Assembly: GCF_038811545.1 (NCBI RefSeq)
Contig: NZ_CP133319.1
Location: 3,492,001-3,556,000, forward strand
Direction of reading: 5' to 3'
DNA: 64,000 bases
DNA from: Rhodoligotrophos sp. CJ14
GTDB taxonomy: Bacteria > Pseudomonadota > Alphaproteobacteria > Rhizobiales > Im1
A model generated the notes under the pieces. The model saw nothing but the letters and a program-made list of their open reading frames with translations, had not been told where the DNA came from and did no database searches. Shown here in pieces: positions 18,462 to 30,289 of the stretch. A program made the translations under genes and the position numbers. Within the stretch, counting starts at the first letter, position 1, and every line of letters starts with the position of its first letter.

Positions 18462-20042
18462 ATGGCCCCTCGTGTCCTTATTGCTGACAAGCTGTCCGAC
18501 CGCGCTGTCGAAATCTTCCGTGAGCGTGGCATCGAAACCGATGTGAAGGTCGGCCTTGACCGCGACCAGCTCATCGAGATCATCCGCGATTACGACGGCC
18601 TGGCCGTCCGTTCTGCCACCAAGGTCACCGTCAAGGTGCTGGAAGCGGCGCAGAACCTCAAGGTGATCGGCCGCGCCGGCATCGGTGTTGACAACATCGA
18701 TGTTCCCGCCGCCACCACCAAGGGCGTGATCGTGATGAACACGCCCCACGGCAATGCCATCACCACCGCTGAGCATGCCATTGCCCTCATGATGGCGCTC
18801 GCCCGCCAGATCCCTGAGGCCAATGCCTCCACCCAAGCCGGCAAATGGGAAAAATCCCGCTTCATGGGCGTGGAGCTCACCAGCAAGGTGCTCGGCATCA
18901 TCGGTTGCGGCAATATCGGCTCCATCGTTGCCGATCGCGCGATCGGCCTGAAGATGAAGGTGATCGCCTTCGACCCGTTCCTCTCTGAGGAGCGTGCGCT
19001 GGAACTGGGTGTCGAGAAGGTCGAGCTTGATGAGCTCCTGCGCCGGGCCGACATCATCAGCCTGCACACGCCGTTGACCGATAAGACCCGCGGCATCATC
19101 GATGCCGCAGCCATTGCCAAGATGCGCAAAGGCGTTCGCATCATCAACTGCGCCCGCGGAGGCCTCGTTGTCGAGGCCGACCTCAAGGCTGCGCTCGAGA
19201 GCGGCCATGTGGCAGGTGCGGCCCTCGACGTGTTCGAGGTCGAGCCCGCCAAGGAAAATGCGCTCTTTGGCATGCCGAACGTGGTCTGCACGCCCCACCT
19301 CGGTGCCTCAACGGCCGAAGCGCAGGAGAATGTCGCACTTCAGGTCGCCGAGCAGATGTCCGACTATCTCCTCTATGGCGCCGTCTCCAATGCCGTGAAC
19401 ATGCCTTCGATCACCGCTGAAGAGGCACCGCGCCTGAAGCCTTTCGTGCGCCTTGCCGAACAGCTCGGCTCCTTTGCCGGACAGCTGACCGAGACCAGCT
19501 TCAGGGCCATCCGCATCGAGTATGCGGGCGATGTCGCCGAGATGAATGTGCGGGCGCTGACCAGTGCGCTGCTGGCTGGCCTCTTTCGGCCCATGCTGTC
19601 GGATGTGAACATGGTCAATGCGCCGGTGATCGCGCGCGAGCGCGGCATTGCCGTTGACGAGGTGCTTCAGAGCCAGCGCGGCACCTTCGAGAACTACATC
19701 CGTCTGACTGTCTCGACCGAGCGCCAGGAACGCTCCGTGGCGGGAACCGTTTTCTCCGACGGCAAGCCCCGGATCATTCAGATCAAGAGCATCAATATGG
19801 AAGCCGAGCTCGGCCAGCACATGCTCTATGTGACGAACGAGGATAAGCCCGGCTTCATCGGGGCGCTCGGCACCTTGCTCGGCTCGTCCGGCATCAATAT
19901 CGCGACCTTCCACCTCGGCCGTGAGGCCCAGGGCAAGGATGCGATCGCGCTCGTCGAGATTGATGAGCCGCTGCCCGCGGACGTGCTCGAGAAAGTGGCG
20001 GCCTTGCCGCATGTGCGCCAGGCCAAGCCGCTGGCCTTTTAG
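18462..20042 (+). CDS. serA: D-3-phosphoglycerate dehydrogenase SerA
   Basis: SerA oxidises 3-phosphoglycerate to 3-phosphohydroxypyruvate with NAD, the committed step of serine synthesis. The 526-aa length indicates the long form, with an intervening domain and a C-terminal ACT domain (last ~75 residues, 'MLYVTNEDKPGFIGALGTLLG'). The NAD motif is 'GIIGCGNIGSIVADRA'; catalytic regions are 'NCARGGLV', 'EVEP' and 'TPHLGAST'. ATG 18462 is preceded by AGGAGG. Serine feedback through the ACT domain is expected from the family. A weak stem (GCGGTGC / GCACCGC) lies after the stop codon. Confidence 0.97.
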   Translation: MAPRVLIADKLSDRAVEIFRERGIETDVKVGLDRDQLIEIIRDYDGLAVRSATKVTVKVLEAAQNLKVIGRAGIGVDNIDVPAATTKGVIVMNTPHGNAITTAEHAIALMMALARQIPEANASTQAGKWEKSRFMGVELTSKVLGIIGCGNIGSIVADRAIGLKMKVIAFDPFLSEERALELGVEKVELDELLRRADIISLHTPLTDKTRGIIDAAAIAKMRKGVRIINCARGGLVVEADLKAALESGHVAGAALDVFEVEPAKENALFGMPNVVCTPHLGASTAEAQENVALQVAEQMSDYLLYGAVSNAVNMPSITAEEAPRLKPFVRLAEQLGSFAGQLTETSFRAIRIEYAGDVAEMNVRALTSALLAGLFRPMLSDVNMVNAPVIARERGIAVDEVLQSQRGTFENYIRLTVSTERQERSVAGTVFSDGKPRIIQIKSINMEAELGQHMLYVTNEDKPGFIGALGTLLGSSGINIATFHLGREAQGKDAIALVEIDEPLPADVLEKVAALPHVRQAKPLAF

Positions 20043-20098
20043 TCACCCCGCTCGGCGGTGCTCCTGGGCGGGGCACCGCTTCTCGATGATGTAGGCGA

Positions 20099-20575
20099 TC
20101 ACCTGCTCTTTACATAGCGCAGTTCCAGCTCGCCGACGCCCAAGGCCAGATTGACGCCGGTCTGAATGGATGCGCTGAACGGCTGCAAGGTGAAGGATCG
20201 CTTGCCGCCGCCCACCAGCGCGTTGGCGCCGACACCTCCGCCGACCGTTGCTTCGCCGGTGATGCCCACATAAGTGCCGGCCAAAGCACCGCGCTTGAAC
20301 CGCGGTGTTGGCGCGAACACCACCCATTTGACATAGGCCTTCTTGGTGCTGCCGATATCAATGCCGAATTTGCGGAACGAGCCTCGATAATACTCTTTCC
20401 GTCCATTCCCCACAAAATTGCAGGAAACCGCCTTGTCGGAGCCGAGGATAAATCCCGCGCCGCCGGCGACCGTGCAGGTGAGCACGCCGACCTTCACCCC
20501 GTCTGCCTGAGCCGGCGTGATGAACGCAGCCGGGATCAGGCAGGCGACCACACCCGCCACACTGAGAAAACGCAT
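20099..20575 (-). CDS. DUF992 exported protein
   Basis: A 158-aa exported protein. The signal peptide is 'MRFLSVAGVVACLIPAAFITPAQA' (residues 1-24). The rest matches the DUF992 pattern: 'GVLTCTVAGGAGFILGSDKAVSC', 'YYRGSFRKFGIDIG', 'LAGTYVGITGEATVGGGVGANALVGG'. Glycine-rich strands and two cysteines suggest a small periplasmic or outer-membrane beta structure; function is unknown. I chose ATG 20575, close to a GGAGG, over the longer frame at 20605. It is convergent with serA. Confidence 0.85.
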   Translation of the reverse strand: MRFLSVAGVVACLIPAAFITPAQADGVKVGVLTCTVAGGAGFILGSDKAVSCNFVGNGRKEYYRGSFRKFGIDIGSTKKAYVKWVVFAPTPRFKRGALAGTYVGITGEATVGGGVGANALVGGGKRSFTLQPFSASIQTGVNLALGVGELELRYVKSR

Positions 20576-20671
20576 TAAGCAACCTCCACCGAGAGAAATG
20601 ATCACCGTCGAAACAGATGATTTCGGCGGAGCATTCTGCTGGGATCGCGTCGAAATCGTGGCAAATCCTAT

Positions 20672-22219
20672 CTATTCCCCCACCTCGCGTTTCGGGGGCT
20701 CTTCGCGATAGGGGATTCGGGCCCGTCGGTCGGTATCATAAAGCTCGCCCCCGTAGTTGCGGTTATATTGCCGGGTCGCATCGAAATGCGGCTGGTAATC
20801 CCACGGGGTGATTTTGCCGGTGAGCAATGCCTCCTGAACCAGAAGCCGCGCCCGCTGGGAGGCGATTACCTGGGCGCGCAAGGCCGCGCTATCCCAATGG
20901 TCCGCGGCTTCGCTGGCAAAGCGATGAGCCAGTTCCGAATAATCGGGATTGCCGGCCAGATTGACGAGCTCGTGCGGGTCCGCCTGGAGATCGAACAGCT
21001 GCGGTGGATCACCGGCTGCGGTGATGTATTTATATTGGCCCCGCTTGATCATGAAGACAGGCTCGGTGGTCCCTTCCGCGAAATATTCACCGATCACCGT
21101 GTCCTCCCATCCCTCGCTCGATCCTTGCGCGAGGCCCATCAGGCTTTTCCCATCGACGGGCGCGGCTGGGGCAGGGGCCTTGGCGCCGGCAAGCTCGAGA
21201 AAGGTGGGCAGGAGATCGATCAATGAGGCATTCTGGCTGACGCGCCGCGGCGAGAGAGTACCGGGCCAGTGCATGATCAATGGTACGCGGATCGAGCGCT
21301 CGAAGAACACCATCTTGAACCATAGTCCGCGCTCTCCCAGCATGTCCCCATGGTCGGCCGTGACCATCACCACTGTATTGTCGGCAAAGCCAAGTGCCTT
21401 GAGCGGCCTGAGAATGCGCCCGACCAGATCATCCGCGTAAGAGGTCATGGCGTAATAGCCATGCCGTGCCGCGCGAATATGCTCGTCAGTAACGTCATAC
21501 TCGCGGCGATCGTAGAGCTGCCACATGCGCCGGCTGAACGGGTCTCGCTGTTCTAGAGGAATATTGGGCACCGTCGGCATGTCGATGTCATCCAGCCGGT
21601 ATTTATCCCAGAACGCCCGCGGCGCGAGATAGGGATCGTGCGGGTGCATATAAGAGACGGTGAGCAGGAAGGGCCGCTTATCCCGCGACCGCGCCGCATC
21701 ATAGAGCCAGCGTTCGGCCTGCCAGGCGACCTCCTCGTCATAGTCGATCTCCAGCGTCCGGTCATAGGGACCGGCCTCGGTGATGCTGAGCATGTTGTGG
21801 AACCACCAATGGATCCGGTCCGGATCATCCCATGTCGGTGTCCAGCCATAGTCGCCGGGATAAACGTCCGTCGTCACCCTTTCCTCGAACCCGTGCAGCT
21901 GATCGGGGCCGACGAAATGCATCTTGCCCGCGAGGCAGGTGCGGTAGCCGGCAAGTCTGAGGTAATGGGCGAAGGTCGGAATCGCCGCCGGAAAATCCGA
22001 AGCATTGTCGAAGGCCTGGATCCGGCTGTTATGCTGTCCCGCCATCATCGAGAAGCGCGAGGGGCCGCACAGCGCGGAATTGCAGTAGAAATTCTCGAAG
22101 ACCACCCCCTGATCCGCAAGTGCCGACATGTTTGGCGTTTGTACGATAGGGTGCCCATACACGGGCAGCGATTGCGGGCTCATCTGATCGAGCATGATCA
22201 GCACGATATTCGGTTGCAC
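20672..22219 (-). CDS. betC: Sulfatase, choline-sulfatase-like
   Basis: A 515-aa alkaline-phosphatase-superfamily sulfatase. 'NIVLIMLDQM' supplies the first metal aspartate (Asp11), and the formylglycine motif C-G-P-S-R is at residues 51-55. 'GKMHFVG' and 'VTADHGDMLGERGLW' supply the other active-site and metal ligands. The overall pattern, with 'ADQGVVFENFYCNSALCGPSR', fits choline-sulfatase (BetC), which frees choline from choline-O-sulfate; other phospho- or sulfohydrolases of this subgroup remain possible. No betA, betB or betI is next to it, although proVWX (betaine uptake) lies 24 kb away. Divergent from purA. Confidence 0.75.
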   Translation of the reverse strand: MQPNIVLIMLDQMSPQSLPVYGHPIVQTPNMSALADQGVVFENFYCNSALCGPSRFSMMAGQHNSRIQAFDNASDFPAAIPTFAHYLRLAGYRTCLAGKMHFVGPDQLHGFEERVTTDVYPGDYGWTPTWDDPDRIHWWFHNMLSITEAGPYDRTLEIDYDEEVAWQAERWLYDAARSRDKRPFLLTVSYMHPHDPYLAPRAFWDKYRLDDIDMPTVPNIPLEQRDPFSRRMWQLYDRREYDVTDEHIRAARHGYYAMTSYADDLVGRILRPLKALGFADNTVVMVTADHGDMLGERGLWFKMVFFERSIRVPLIMHWPGTLSPRRVSQNASLIDLLPTFLELAGAKAPAPAAPVDGKSLMGLAQGSSEGWEDTVIGEYFAEGTTEPVFMIKRGQYKYITAAGDPPQLFDLQADPHELVNLAGNPDYSELAHRFASEAADHWDSAALRAQVIASQRARLLVQEALLTGKITPWDYQPHFDATRQYNRNYGGELYDTDRRARIPYREEPPKREVGE

Positions 22220-22403
22220 CAGGACCCCTCCCGTTTACCAATAGCTCACCGGGATCGACGATAGGCCCGCTTGAGGCGGCTTTGCCTCGATGCGACCGAC
22301 GCGCGCGAGGACAATATCGACAAAGGATGCGATCGAGGCTTGGGGCGCGCAGTCATTCGCGCTATAGACCCCCGTTCGACAGACCTGATGAGGAAGAGTT
22401 GCG

Positions 22404-23696
22404 ATGGCCAATGTGGTCGTTGTCGGCGCCCAGTGGGGCGACGAGGGCAAAGGCAAAATTGTGGACTGGCTTTCGGAACGCGCGAATGTGGTCGTGCGCT
22501 TCCAGGGCGGCCACAATGCCGGCCATACCCTGGTCATAGACGGTAAGACATACAAGCTCTCGCTGCTTCCCTCTGGCATTGTTCGTCCCGGCAAGCTCTC
22601 GGTCATCGGCAATGGCGTCGTGGTGGATCCATGGGCGCTGTGCGATGAGATCGAGCGGCTGAGTGCGCAAGGCGTCAAGGTCACGCGCGAGAATCTGCGG
22701 ATCGCCGAGAATGCCGTGCTGATCCTGCCGCTTCACCGCGAGCTCGATGGGATCAGGGAGGAGGCCGCCGGCGCTGGCCAGATCGGCACCACCCGCCGCG
22801 GCATCGGTCCCGCCTACGAGGACAAGGTGGGCCGTCGCGCGATCCGTGTCATGGACCTGCAGGACCTCGACGCCCTCGGGGCAAAGATCGAGCGCTTGCT
22901 GGCGCATCACAATGCCCTGCGTCGGGGCCTTGGTGCCCCGGAGATCGATCCGGCCGCGCTGCATGCCGAATTATGCGAGGTCGCACCGAAGGTGCTGCCC
23001 TTCATGGATGCGGTCTGGATGCTGCTCGATGCCGAGCGTCGCGCGGGCAACCGCATCCTCTTCGAAGGCGCGCAAGGCGCGCTGCTCGATATCGATCACG
23101 GAACCTACCCCTTTGTCACCTCGTCCAACGTGGTGGCGGGGCAGGCCGCCACCGGCTCTGGCCTCGGGCCTGGTGCGATCGGCTATGTCTTGGGCATCGC
23201 CAAGGCTTACACCACCCGGGTGGGCGCCGGTCCCTTCCCGACCGAGCAGATCAATCCCATCGGCGAGCGGCTCGGTGAGAGAGGCCGCGAATTCGGCACG
23301 GTGACGGGGCGCAAGCGCCGCTGCGGCTGGTTTGACGCCGCCCTCGTGCGCCAGACCGTGAAGACCAGTGGCATCAATGGCATCGCCCTGACCAAGCTCG
23401 ATGTGCTCGACGGGTTTGATGAGCTGCAGATTTGCGTGGGCTATATGCTCGATGGCCAACGCATCGATCATCTTCCCGCGAGCCAGGCGGCGCAGCTGCG
23501 CGTCCAGCCCATCTATGAGACGGTCGACGGCTGGTCCGAATCAACCTATGGCGCGCGCAGCTGGGCCGATCTCCCGGCTCAGGCTGTGAAATATGTGCGC
23601 CATATCGAGGAGCTGATCGAGTGTCCCGTCGCATTGCTCTCCACCAGCCCCGAGCGTGACGACACGATTCTCATGCACGATCCCTTCGAGGACTGA
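22404..23696 (+). CDS. purA: Adenylosuccinate synthetase PurA
   Basis: PurA joins IMP and aspartate with GTP to form adenylosuccinate, the first committed step to AMP. The 430-aa product begins '[18 protein letters not shown]' with the catalytic P-loop GDEGKGK at 12-18. '[10 protein letters not shown]' holds the catalytic His, '[14 protein letters not shown]' the IMP loop, and '[13 protein letters not shown]' the conserved arginine region. ATG 22404 has AGGAAGAG upstream. It appears monocistronic. Confidence 0.97.
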   Translation: MANVVVVGAQWGDEGKGKIVDWLSERANVVVRFQGGHNAGHTLVIDGKTYKLSLLPSGIVRPGKLSVIGNGVVVDPWALCDEIERLSAQGVKVTRENLRIAENAVLILPLHRELDGIREEAAGAGQIGTTRRGIGPAYEDKVGRRAIRVMDLQDLDALGAKIERLLAHHNALRRGLGAPEIDPAALHAELCEVAPKVLPFMDAVWMLLDAERRAGNRILFEGAQGALLDIDHGTYPFVTSSNVVAGQAATGSGLGPGAIGYVLGIAKAYTTRVGAGPFPTEQINPIGERLGERGREFGTVTGRKRRCGWFDAALVRQTVKTSGINGIALTKLDVLDGFDELQICVGYMLDGQRIDHLPASQAAQLRVQPIYETVDGWSESTYGARSWADLPAQAVKYVRHIEELIECPVALLSTSPERDDTILMHDPFED

Positions 23697-23780
23697 GAAT
23701 TTCGGTCAGATCAGGATTTCCTGGTCGGCTGTTGTACTGGGCTTGCGCATCTTCGCAAGATCCCGCAGAGTGGGCACATG

Positions 23781-23887
23781 TTCCGAGGGGTGCGCCGCGA
23801 GGCGCTGAGATGCTCGGAAGGCCGGAAGCCTTCAGAAGAGCGAACCCTTCGAACCTGATCCGGGTCATGCCGGCGAAGGGACTGGAA
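23781..23887 (+). promoter_or_regulatory. TPP riboswitch (THI box) before thiC
   Basis: The conserved TPP aptamer elements appear in order: GAGGGGTGCGCC, GGCGCTGAGATG, GAACCCTTCGAACCTGATCC and GGGTCATGCCGGCGAAGGGA. The TTCC at 23781 and GGAA at 23883 can form the closing stem. It lies about 70 bases before the thiC start, as expected for a thiamine-pyrophosphate-responsive leader. In Gram-negatives it usually hides the ribosome-binding site when TPP binds. Confidence 0.95.
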
Positions 23888-23944
23888 CCTGTTGCACTTC
23901 CCTCCAGCTCCGCCTCCGTTTCCCGGGTCTCCTTCACGATTTGA

Positions 23945-25810
<1,866 letters not shown>

Positions 25811-25843
25811 GACTCCGGCCTGAAAATCAGCAAGGGATCTAAA

Positions 25844-25875
25844 AAGGGTGGTGCGCGTGTCGCGCCGCCCTTTTT
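25844..25875 (+). terminator. Intrinsic terminator after thiC
   Basis: A G-rich arm (GGGTGGTGCG) pairs with CGCGCCGCCC, allowing G-U pairs, and is followed by five T residues. Confidence 0.85.
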
Positions 25876-26061
25876 CATGGCGCGTCCAAGTCGTCGTACC
25901 AAGTACTGAAATCGTACTCAGCCCAAAACTTGCCGCTTTTAATCCAACTTCTCGTCATCCAGTCGAACTACGAGAGGTCCATTAAAAGTTCTTGACACGG
26001 ACACGAGCCGTTTCGAGCGCGGCAGAATTTCAGACTTAAATTGGTTCGGGGATATTAATAC

Positions 26062-28020
26062 ATGGCACGGCGGTTGTCCCGGCGGCGTTGCTCTTTGCGC
26101 GCGTCTCTACATACGAGATCTATTTTTGTAAGTGTCTCCATGATCGCGTTGGCCTCCGCGGGAGCGGCATTTGCTGAGGGACCGATGCGGGACAATGACA
26201 CTGGTATATGGAAGGGCGCCGATGGTGACATCATCAAGAAAGGTGATGAGTCCTTTCAAACTTACCTCGACTACATCTCGAGCACCTGCGAATTCATGAA
26301 CATGCGAGACAAAGATGGCAAGCTGACGACACCATCCCTAGCCTGCGGCTTACGTTCGAGGAGAGAAGATGGGCAGGCGTATACGCCGTTTCTCGAAGCG
26401 GGGAAGGGAAAGGCTTGGCGCTCGGACCAAGCTGCGCTCGGCATCGGCGCCAACGTGTATGTCGGCGAAGGAAGCACAGCCTTCGGTACGCATAGCGAAG
26501 CGAAGCTGGATGGCACCGCCTTCGGTCACACGGCGCTGGCGATTGGAGAGGGCTCCACAGCGGTCGGCTACGCCACATGGGCTAAAGGTCGACACTCGAT
26601 AGCGATCGGTAACGGGGTCGCCGCCCGGGATGACTACGAGGTCAGGTTGGGATCAGCGGATAACTTCTACGTCATGCCTGGCCTCGCCAGGTGGAAAGAA
26701 GATCTTGTGGGTGATGGTATCGTCGTCACGGATACTTCCGGAAGGCTTTCCGCCACGAGCTATGACGGCTTGGTGAGGCGGATGAAGCGCGACCTCGGTA
26801 GCAGCGCGGACCTTGATACTAACCCGTATCTTCTGCGCATCCAGACCGCAGTTGAAGGCGTCGATCTGACGGCCAAATCGGGTAAAACAACCATTAACCA
26901 AAGAACGAGTGAATACTCGCAGCTCATCGATGAGAAGAAGCGGGAAATATCGGAGAAATGGGACAATGAACGGGAGAGGCTGAGGGTTTTTCTTGGGGAA
27001 GAAACCTCCAAGGTTAAGAAGCACGCAGATGGAGCAATCGAGCAAATGAAACAGGCTGGCAGCCGCGTGGAACAGGCTGCTAAGCAAGTGCTTCAGCCTC
27101 CAGGTGTGCAGTCCGACAACGGTCGGGACGATCTTGGCAGTTTGAAACGGCTAGATGAGCGGAACACACAGATCACAAAGATGGTCGGAGATCGCAATAA
27201 AGACTTCGATGAGCTGAGCCAGCGGAATGACAATACCATCGAGATGGTTCGGGATCGCAACGACGATTTCGACAAGCTGAAGCAGCGGAATGACGAGACC
27301 ATCAAAATGGTGGGGGATCGTGACGACGAGTTTAACCGGCTCGACACGCGGAATCATCAACTCAAGAATGAGGCTCAGAGTCTGGGCGAGGAATTCGGGC
27401 TAATCGAGTCCGGCCGTGATAATCTCAAAACGGCCAGTCAGCGACTGCAGAAGCGCGTGGATGGTCACGAAAGCCGCATCCAAGAGGTCGAAACGAAAAC
27501 GGCCGTGATCGAGGTCGACGACGAGAACCGCAGCGTGAGCCTCGGCCACGAGCAGGGCAGCACCCATCAGCTACGGGGTGTGACATCGGAGAAGTCGAAG
27601 GCTGCGCAGCAAGGCGAGGAGCGTTACCTGATCACCTCGGACGCGGATGGTCGGATGGTGGCTCGCCCGATCCAGGAGTTCAACAGCCTCTTCGCCGCGG
27701 AAGCTTTAAAGCCGATGGAAACGAGGCTTAACGCACTCGAAGGACGCTTCGACGACCTCGCCAGCGATGTGAGATATTTGGGCCAGCGCATGGACAGGGT
27801 CGAGGAAGGCATCGCCATGGCTCTGGCCTTGGCCAGTCCCCTGCCGGATTTCGAGAAGCTGGCCGTCTCCGTAAATCTCGGCGGATTTGCCGACAAGCAG
27901 GCTTTGTCCCTCTCGGCTGGCGTCAAGCTCGCACCGAACGTCATTCTTTCATCCGGTCTTGGTCTTGGTCTGAAAAAGGGCAGCGTTGGCTACAGGGTCG
28001 GTCTGTCCTGGGCTATGTAG
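26062..28020 (+). CDS. Trimeric autotransporter adhesin (YadA-like)
   Basis: A 652-aa surface protein. The signal peptide ends near residue 38 ('GAAFA'). A YadA-type head follows, with repeats such as 'ALGIGANVYVGEGSTAFG', 'ALAIGEGSTAVGYATWAKG' and 'SIAIGNGVAA' (residues ~130-195). A neck-like 'RLGSADNFYVMPGLA' comes next, then a long coiled-coil stalk (~270-480) with three 21-residue repeats. The C-terminal ~70 residues are a YadA membrane anchor ('EGIAMALALASPLP' helix, then four strands ending 'VGYRVGLSWAM'). Homotrimers on the cell surface usually mediate adhesion or autoagglutination. An extended basic N-terminus precedes the signal core. No clear terminator follows. Confidence 0.9.
   Translation: MARRLSRRRCSLRASLHTRSIFVSVSMIALASAGAAFAEGPMRDNDTGIWKGADGDIIKKGDESFQTYLDYISSTCEFMNMRDKDGKLTTPSLACGLRSRREDGQAYTPFLEAGKGKAWRSDQAALGIGANVYVGEGSTAFGTHSEAKLDGTAFGHTALAIGEGSTAVGYATWAKGRHSIAIGNGVAARDDYEVRLGSADNFYVMPGLARWKEDLVGDGIVVTDTSGRLSATSYDGLVRRMKRDLGSSADLDTNPYLLRIQTAVEGVDLTAKSGKTTINQRTSEYSQLIDEKKREISEKWDNERERLRVFLGEETSKVKKHADGAIEQMKQAGSRVEQAAKQVLQPPGVQSDNGRDDLGSLKRLDERNTQITKMVGDRNKDFDELSQRNDNTIEMVRDRNDDFDKLKQRNDETIKMVGDRDDEFNRLDTRNHQLKNEAQSLGEEFGLIESGRDNLKTASQRLQKRVDGHESRIQEVETKTAVIEVDDENRSVSLGHEQGSTHQLRGVTSEKSKAAQQGEERYLITSDADGRMVARPIQEFNSLFAAEALKPMETRLNALEGRFDDLASDVRYLGQRMDRVEEGIAMALALASPLPDFEKLAVSVNLGGFADKQALSLSAGVKLAPNVILSSGLGLGLKKGSVGYRVGLSWAM
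27160..27348 (+). repeat. Three tandem 63-bp repeats in the adhesin stalk
   Basis: Three consecutive 63-bp units (starting 27160, 27223 and 27286) encode 21-residue, three-heptad repeats of the pattern RNxxT-x-MVxDRxxDFxxL. They extend the coiled coil by whole heptads. Repeat-number changes would alter stalk length without breaking the frame. Confidence 0.85.
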
Positions 28021-28172
28021 GGGCGGTCGCGAGAAGCTGTGCCTCTGTCAGCATGGGGCGCTCCATGATACCCGGTAAGGTGCCTCATTCCGCCTCACTA
28101 CGCGCATTGGCGGACATTTTTTCACCGCAATGCAACTTTAAGGCGAGGGTGATTTGTATTTAGGTATTTTAC

Positions 28173-28787
28173 ATGTATCGGCTTCGTTCCATCTTTGCCG
28201 CATTGCTTGCCTTTATCCTCGCCTCCGCCATGGGCCTATCCTGCCTGGCCGCTCAGGAAGTCAGCGTGACTGTGGGGCCTGTCGATCACCCGTCTCCGGC
28301 AGTGCCCGAGAAGACCGAATTGGTGGGCCTGCTTCGCAGCACGATGATTGCGCTCGATCAGGCCAACCGGACCGGGAATTACACCGTGTTTCGCCAACTC
28401 GCGTCCCAGCATTTCCAGGACGCGAACTCCGCCGAGGATCTTGCCCACACATTCAAAGACTGGCGGCTCGCCGGCATCGACCTCGGCTCTTTGCCGACCG
28501 CCGATCCTACATTCTCACGCACGCCGGGGCCGGATGGCTTTGGCCGGCTCCACGTTGCTGGAACTCTCACCACATGCAGTCATAAGGTGAGCTTCGATCT
28601 CACCTTCGTTGCCGAAGCCGACCGCGGTTGGGTACTCTATGGGATAAAACTCTCGGCGCAAAAGCCGGCGCCTGTGAAGGTCAGCAAGAAGCGCCCGACC
28701 GCAGCGCCAAAGGCGGTCGAGCCGGCTGGTGTTCTTCCTCTGCCGATAGAGCCTGTGATGCCGCCCGGCCCTCGGCGAAGGCCGTAG
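28173..28787 (+). CDS. Exported protein of unknown function
   Basis: A 204-aa exported protein. A signal peptide ('LLAFILASAMGLSCLAAQ', residues ~8-27) is followed by an alpha/beta domain (~50-165), which resembles small NTF2-like domains in its pattern ('LLRSTMIALDQANRTGNYTVFRQLAS', 'WVLYGIKL'), and a Lys/Pro-rich tail. The two-cysteine pattern does not identify a family. It follows the adhesin by 150 bases on the same strand, but co-function is not shown. The start is ATG 28173. Confidence 0.65.
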   Translation: MYRLRSIFAALLAFILASAMGLSCLAAQEVSVTVGPVDHPSPAVPEKTELVGLLRSTMIALDQANRTGNYTVFRQLASQHFQDANSAEDLAHTFKDWRLAGIDLGSLPTADPTFSRTPGPDGFGRLHVAGTLTTCSHKVSFDLTFVAEADRGWVLYGIKLSAQKPAPVKVSKKRPTAAPKAVEPAGVLPLPIEPVMPPGPRRRP

Positions 28788-28822
28788 GGTCAGCAGCTGA
28801 GCTTAAAGAAAGCGAAAATGCT

Positions 28823-30289
28823 CTAAGCCTCGAGCCGCTTGACATACCAGGCGATCAGTTTTTCCCAGACGGCATCCTTCTCCGCAAGATCCTCGATCCC
28901 GTGATTGAGGTCTGGATTGTCATTGACCTCGATGATGTAGAGCGCATCCTCGGTCTGTTTGAGGTCGACGCCATAAAGCCCGTCACCGATCAGCTTCGCT
29001 GCGGCAACCGCGGTGTCCATGACTGGCTTGGGCACCTCCGCGATCGGAAAGGCCTTGAATGTGCCTTCATCCGGCGCTTTGCCGGGCTCGTGCTTGACGA
29101 TCTGCCAATGATGCGCCGCCATCATATATTGACAGGCAAACAGCGGCTCGCCATCCAGCACCCCGATGCGCCAGTCGAATGCGGTGGGCACATATTCCTG
29201 GGCAATAAGCAGGTCCGATTCCTCGAGCAGGCTCTTGATCTTCTCCCGCAGCGCCTCTGGCGTCTCTGTCTTGAAGACGCCCCGGCTGAATGATCCATCC
29301 GGGATCTTCAGCACGACTGGCCAGCCGAGCTGCTCCGGCAATTCCTCTGCCTGCCGAATATTTTGGACGATCACCGTTTTCGGCGTCGGCAGCTTATTGG
29401 CGGTCAGGAGCTCCGCCAGATAGACCTTGTTGGTGCAGCGGATCATCGATTGCGGATCATCGATGACCGGCATGCCTTCCTGCTGTGCGCGCCGGGCAAA
29501 GCGATAGGTGTGGTTGTCGATCGACGTCGTCTCGCGGATGAACAGCCCGTCGAACTCGGCGAGCCTGTCGAGATCGCTCTTCGTGATCGGCGCAACCTCA
29601 ACCCCATGCTTCTCGGCGACTTTTGCCAAATATTTGAGCGAGCTTTCCTTGGAGGGCGCGAGCCTTTCCTGCGGATCATAAAGCACCGCCAAAGTATATT
29701 TTGCCGGCACCCGCGCCTTGGCATCGCGCCAGGCACGACGCGTATAGGCATCCAGCGCCTGTCTCAGGAACTGGGTCTCGTCGCCTTTCAGCGTGTTGGC
29801 CGGCTCCAGCGCGATTTTCTTGATACGTCTGGGGCCGTTGCCATTAGGCTCCAGTTGCACCCGCAGGATCGGCGCGCGAAACCAGTCGAACAGCAACCGG
29901 CCGAACTGGCTCAGGCCCTGATCGCCCGTGAGCCCGAAGCAGACGAGAATGTCAGGCTCGACAGCTCGAGTATGGCCATTCGTCTTTTCAAGGCAGCGAT
30001 TGAGCATGTCCTCGAGTTCTGGCAGCGCATGCTTGTAGAGCGCCTTTTTCGAGAGCTCCACCATGGTTTCCACCGACGGGATGACGCGGTGGCCGCGCGC
30101 CTCCGCCAGCAGCGAGCAGTAATAGCCCGATGCCTGGTATGAGTAATTGCGCGCCAGATTTATGATCTTCGGCTTCATGTCGCCAAAGAGATGCGGCCGC
30201 GACAGGTAATCCCTTGAGGTCATCACCTTGTGCGGCGTGTCGGCATTGGCGAAGTTGCGGTTCTGATCGACGAGAATAAGCCAGCTCAT
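28823..30289 (-). CDS. RimK-like ATP-grasp ligase with RLAN N-terminal domain
   Basis: A 488-aa protein. The C-terminal ~220 residues are an ATP-grasp domain of the RimK type ('[19 protein letters not shown]', '[28 protein letters not shown]', '[25 protein letters not shown]' with the metal-binding Glu and Asn). The N-terminal ~190 residues ('[25 protein letters not shown]' region) match the RLAN domain that precedes some RimK-like ligases. Such enzymes form amide bonds, adding amino acids to peptides or proteins. Its ATG overlaps the stop of the upstream GNAT/C39 gene by 4 bases (ATGA), so translation is coupled. The target is unknown; the divergent small-protein array is the obvious candidate. 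Confidence 0.85.
   Translation of the reverse strand: MSWLILVDQNRNFANADTPHKVMTSRDYLSRPHLFGDMKPKIINLARNYSYQASGYYCSLLAEARGHRVIPSVETMVELSKKALYKHALPELEDMLNRCLEKTNGHTRAVEPDILVCFGLTGDQGLSQFGRLLFDWFRAPILRVQLEPNGNGPRRIKKIALEPANTLKGDETQFLRQALDAYTRRAWRDAKARVPAKYTLAVLYDPQERLAPSKESSLKYLAKVAEKHGVEVAPITKSDLDRLAEFDGLFIRETTSIDNHTYRFARRAQQEGMPVIDDPQSMIRCTNKVYLAELLTANKLPTPKTVIVQNIRQAEELPEQLGWPVVLKIPDGSFSRGVFKTETPEALREKIKSLLEESDLLIAQEYVPTAFDWRIGVLDGEPLFACQYMMAAHHWQIVKHEPGKAPDEGTFKAFPIAEVPKPVMDTAVAAAKLIGDGLYGVDLKQTEDALYIIEVNDNPDLNHGIEDLAEKDAVWEKLIAWYVKRLEA

Noticed and set aside
27093-27360. Minus-strand frames with regular repeats opposite the adhesin stalk
   Set aside because: The periodicity simply mirrors the 63-bp coding repeats of the adhesin on the plus strand.
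28798-28830. A GAAAATGCTC half-element resembling the arm of the 15.9-kb palindromes
   Set aside because: Only one arm is present and the inner sequence does not match, so chance cannot be excluded.
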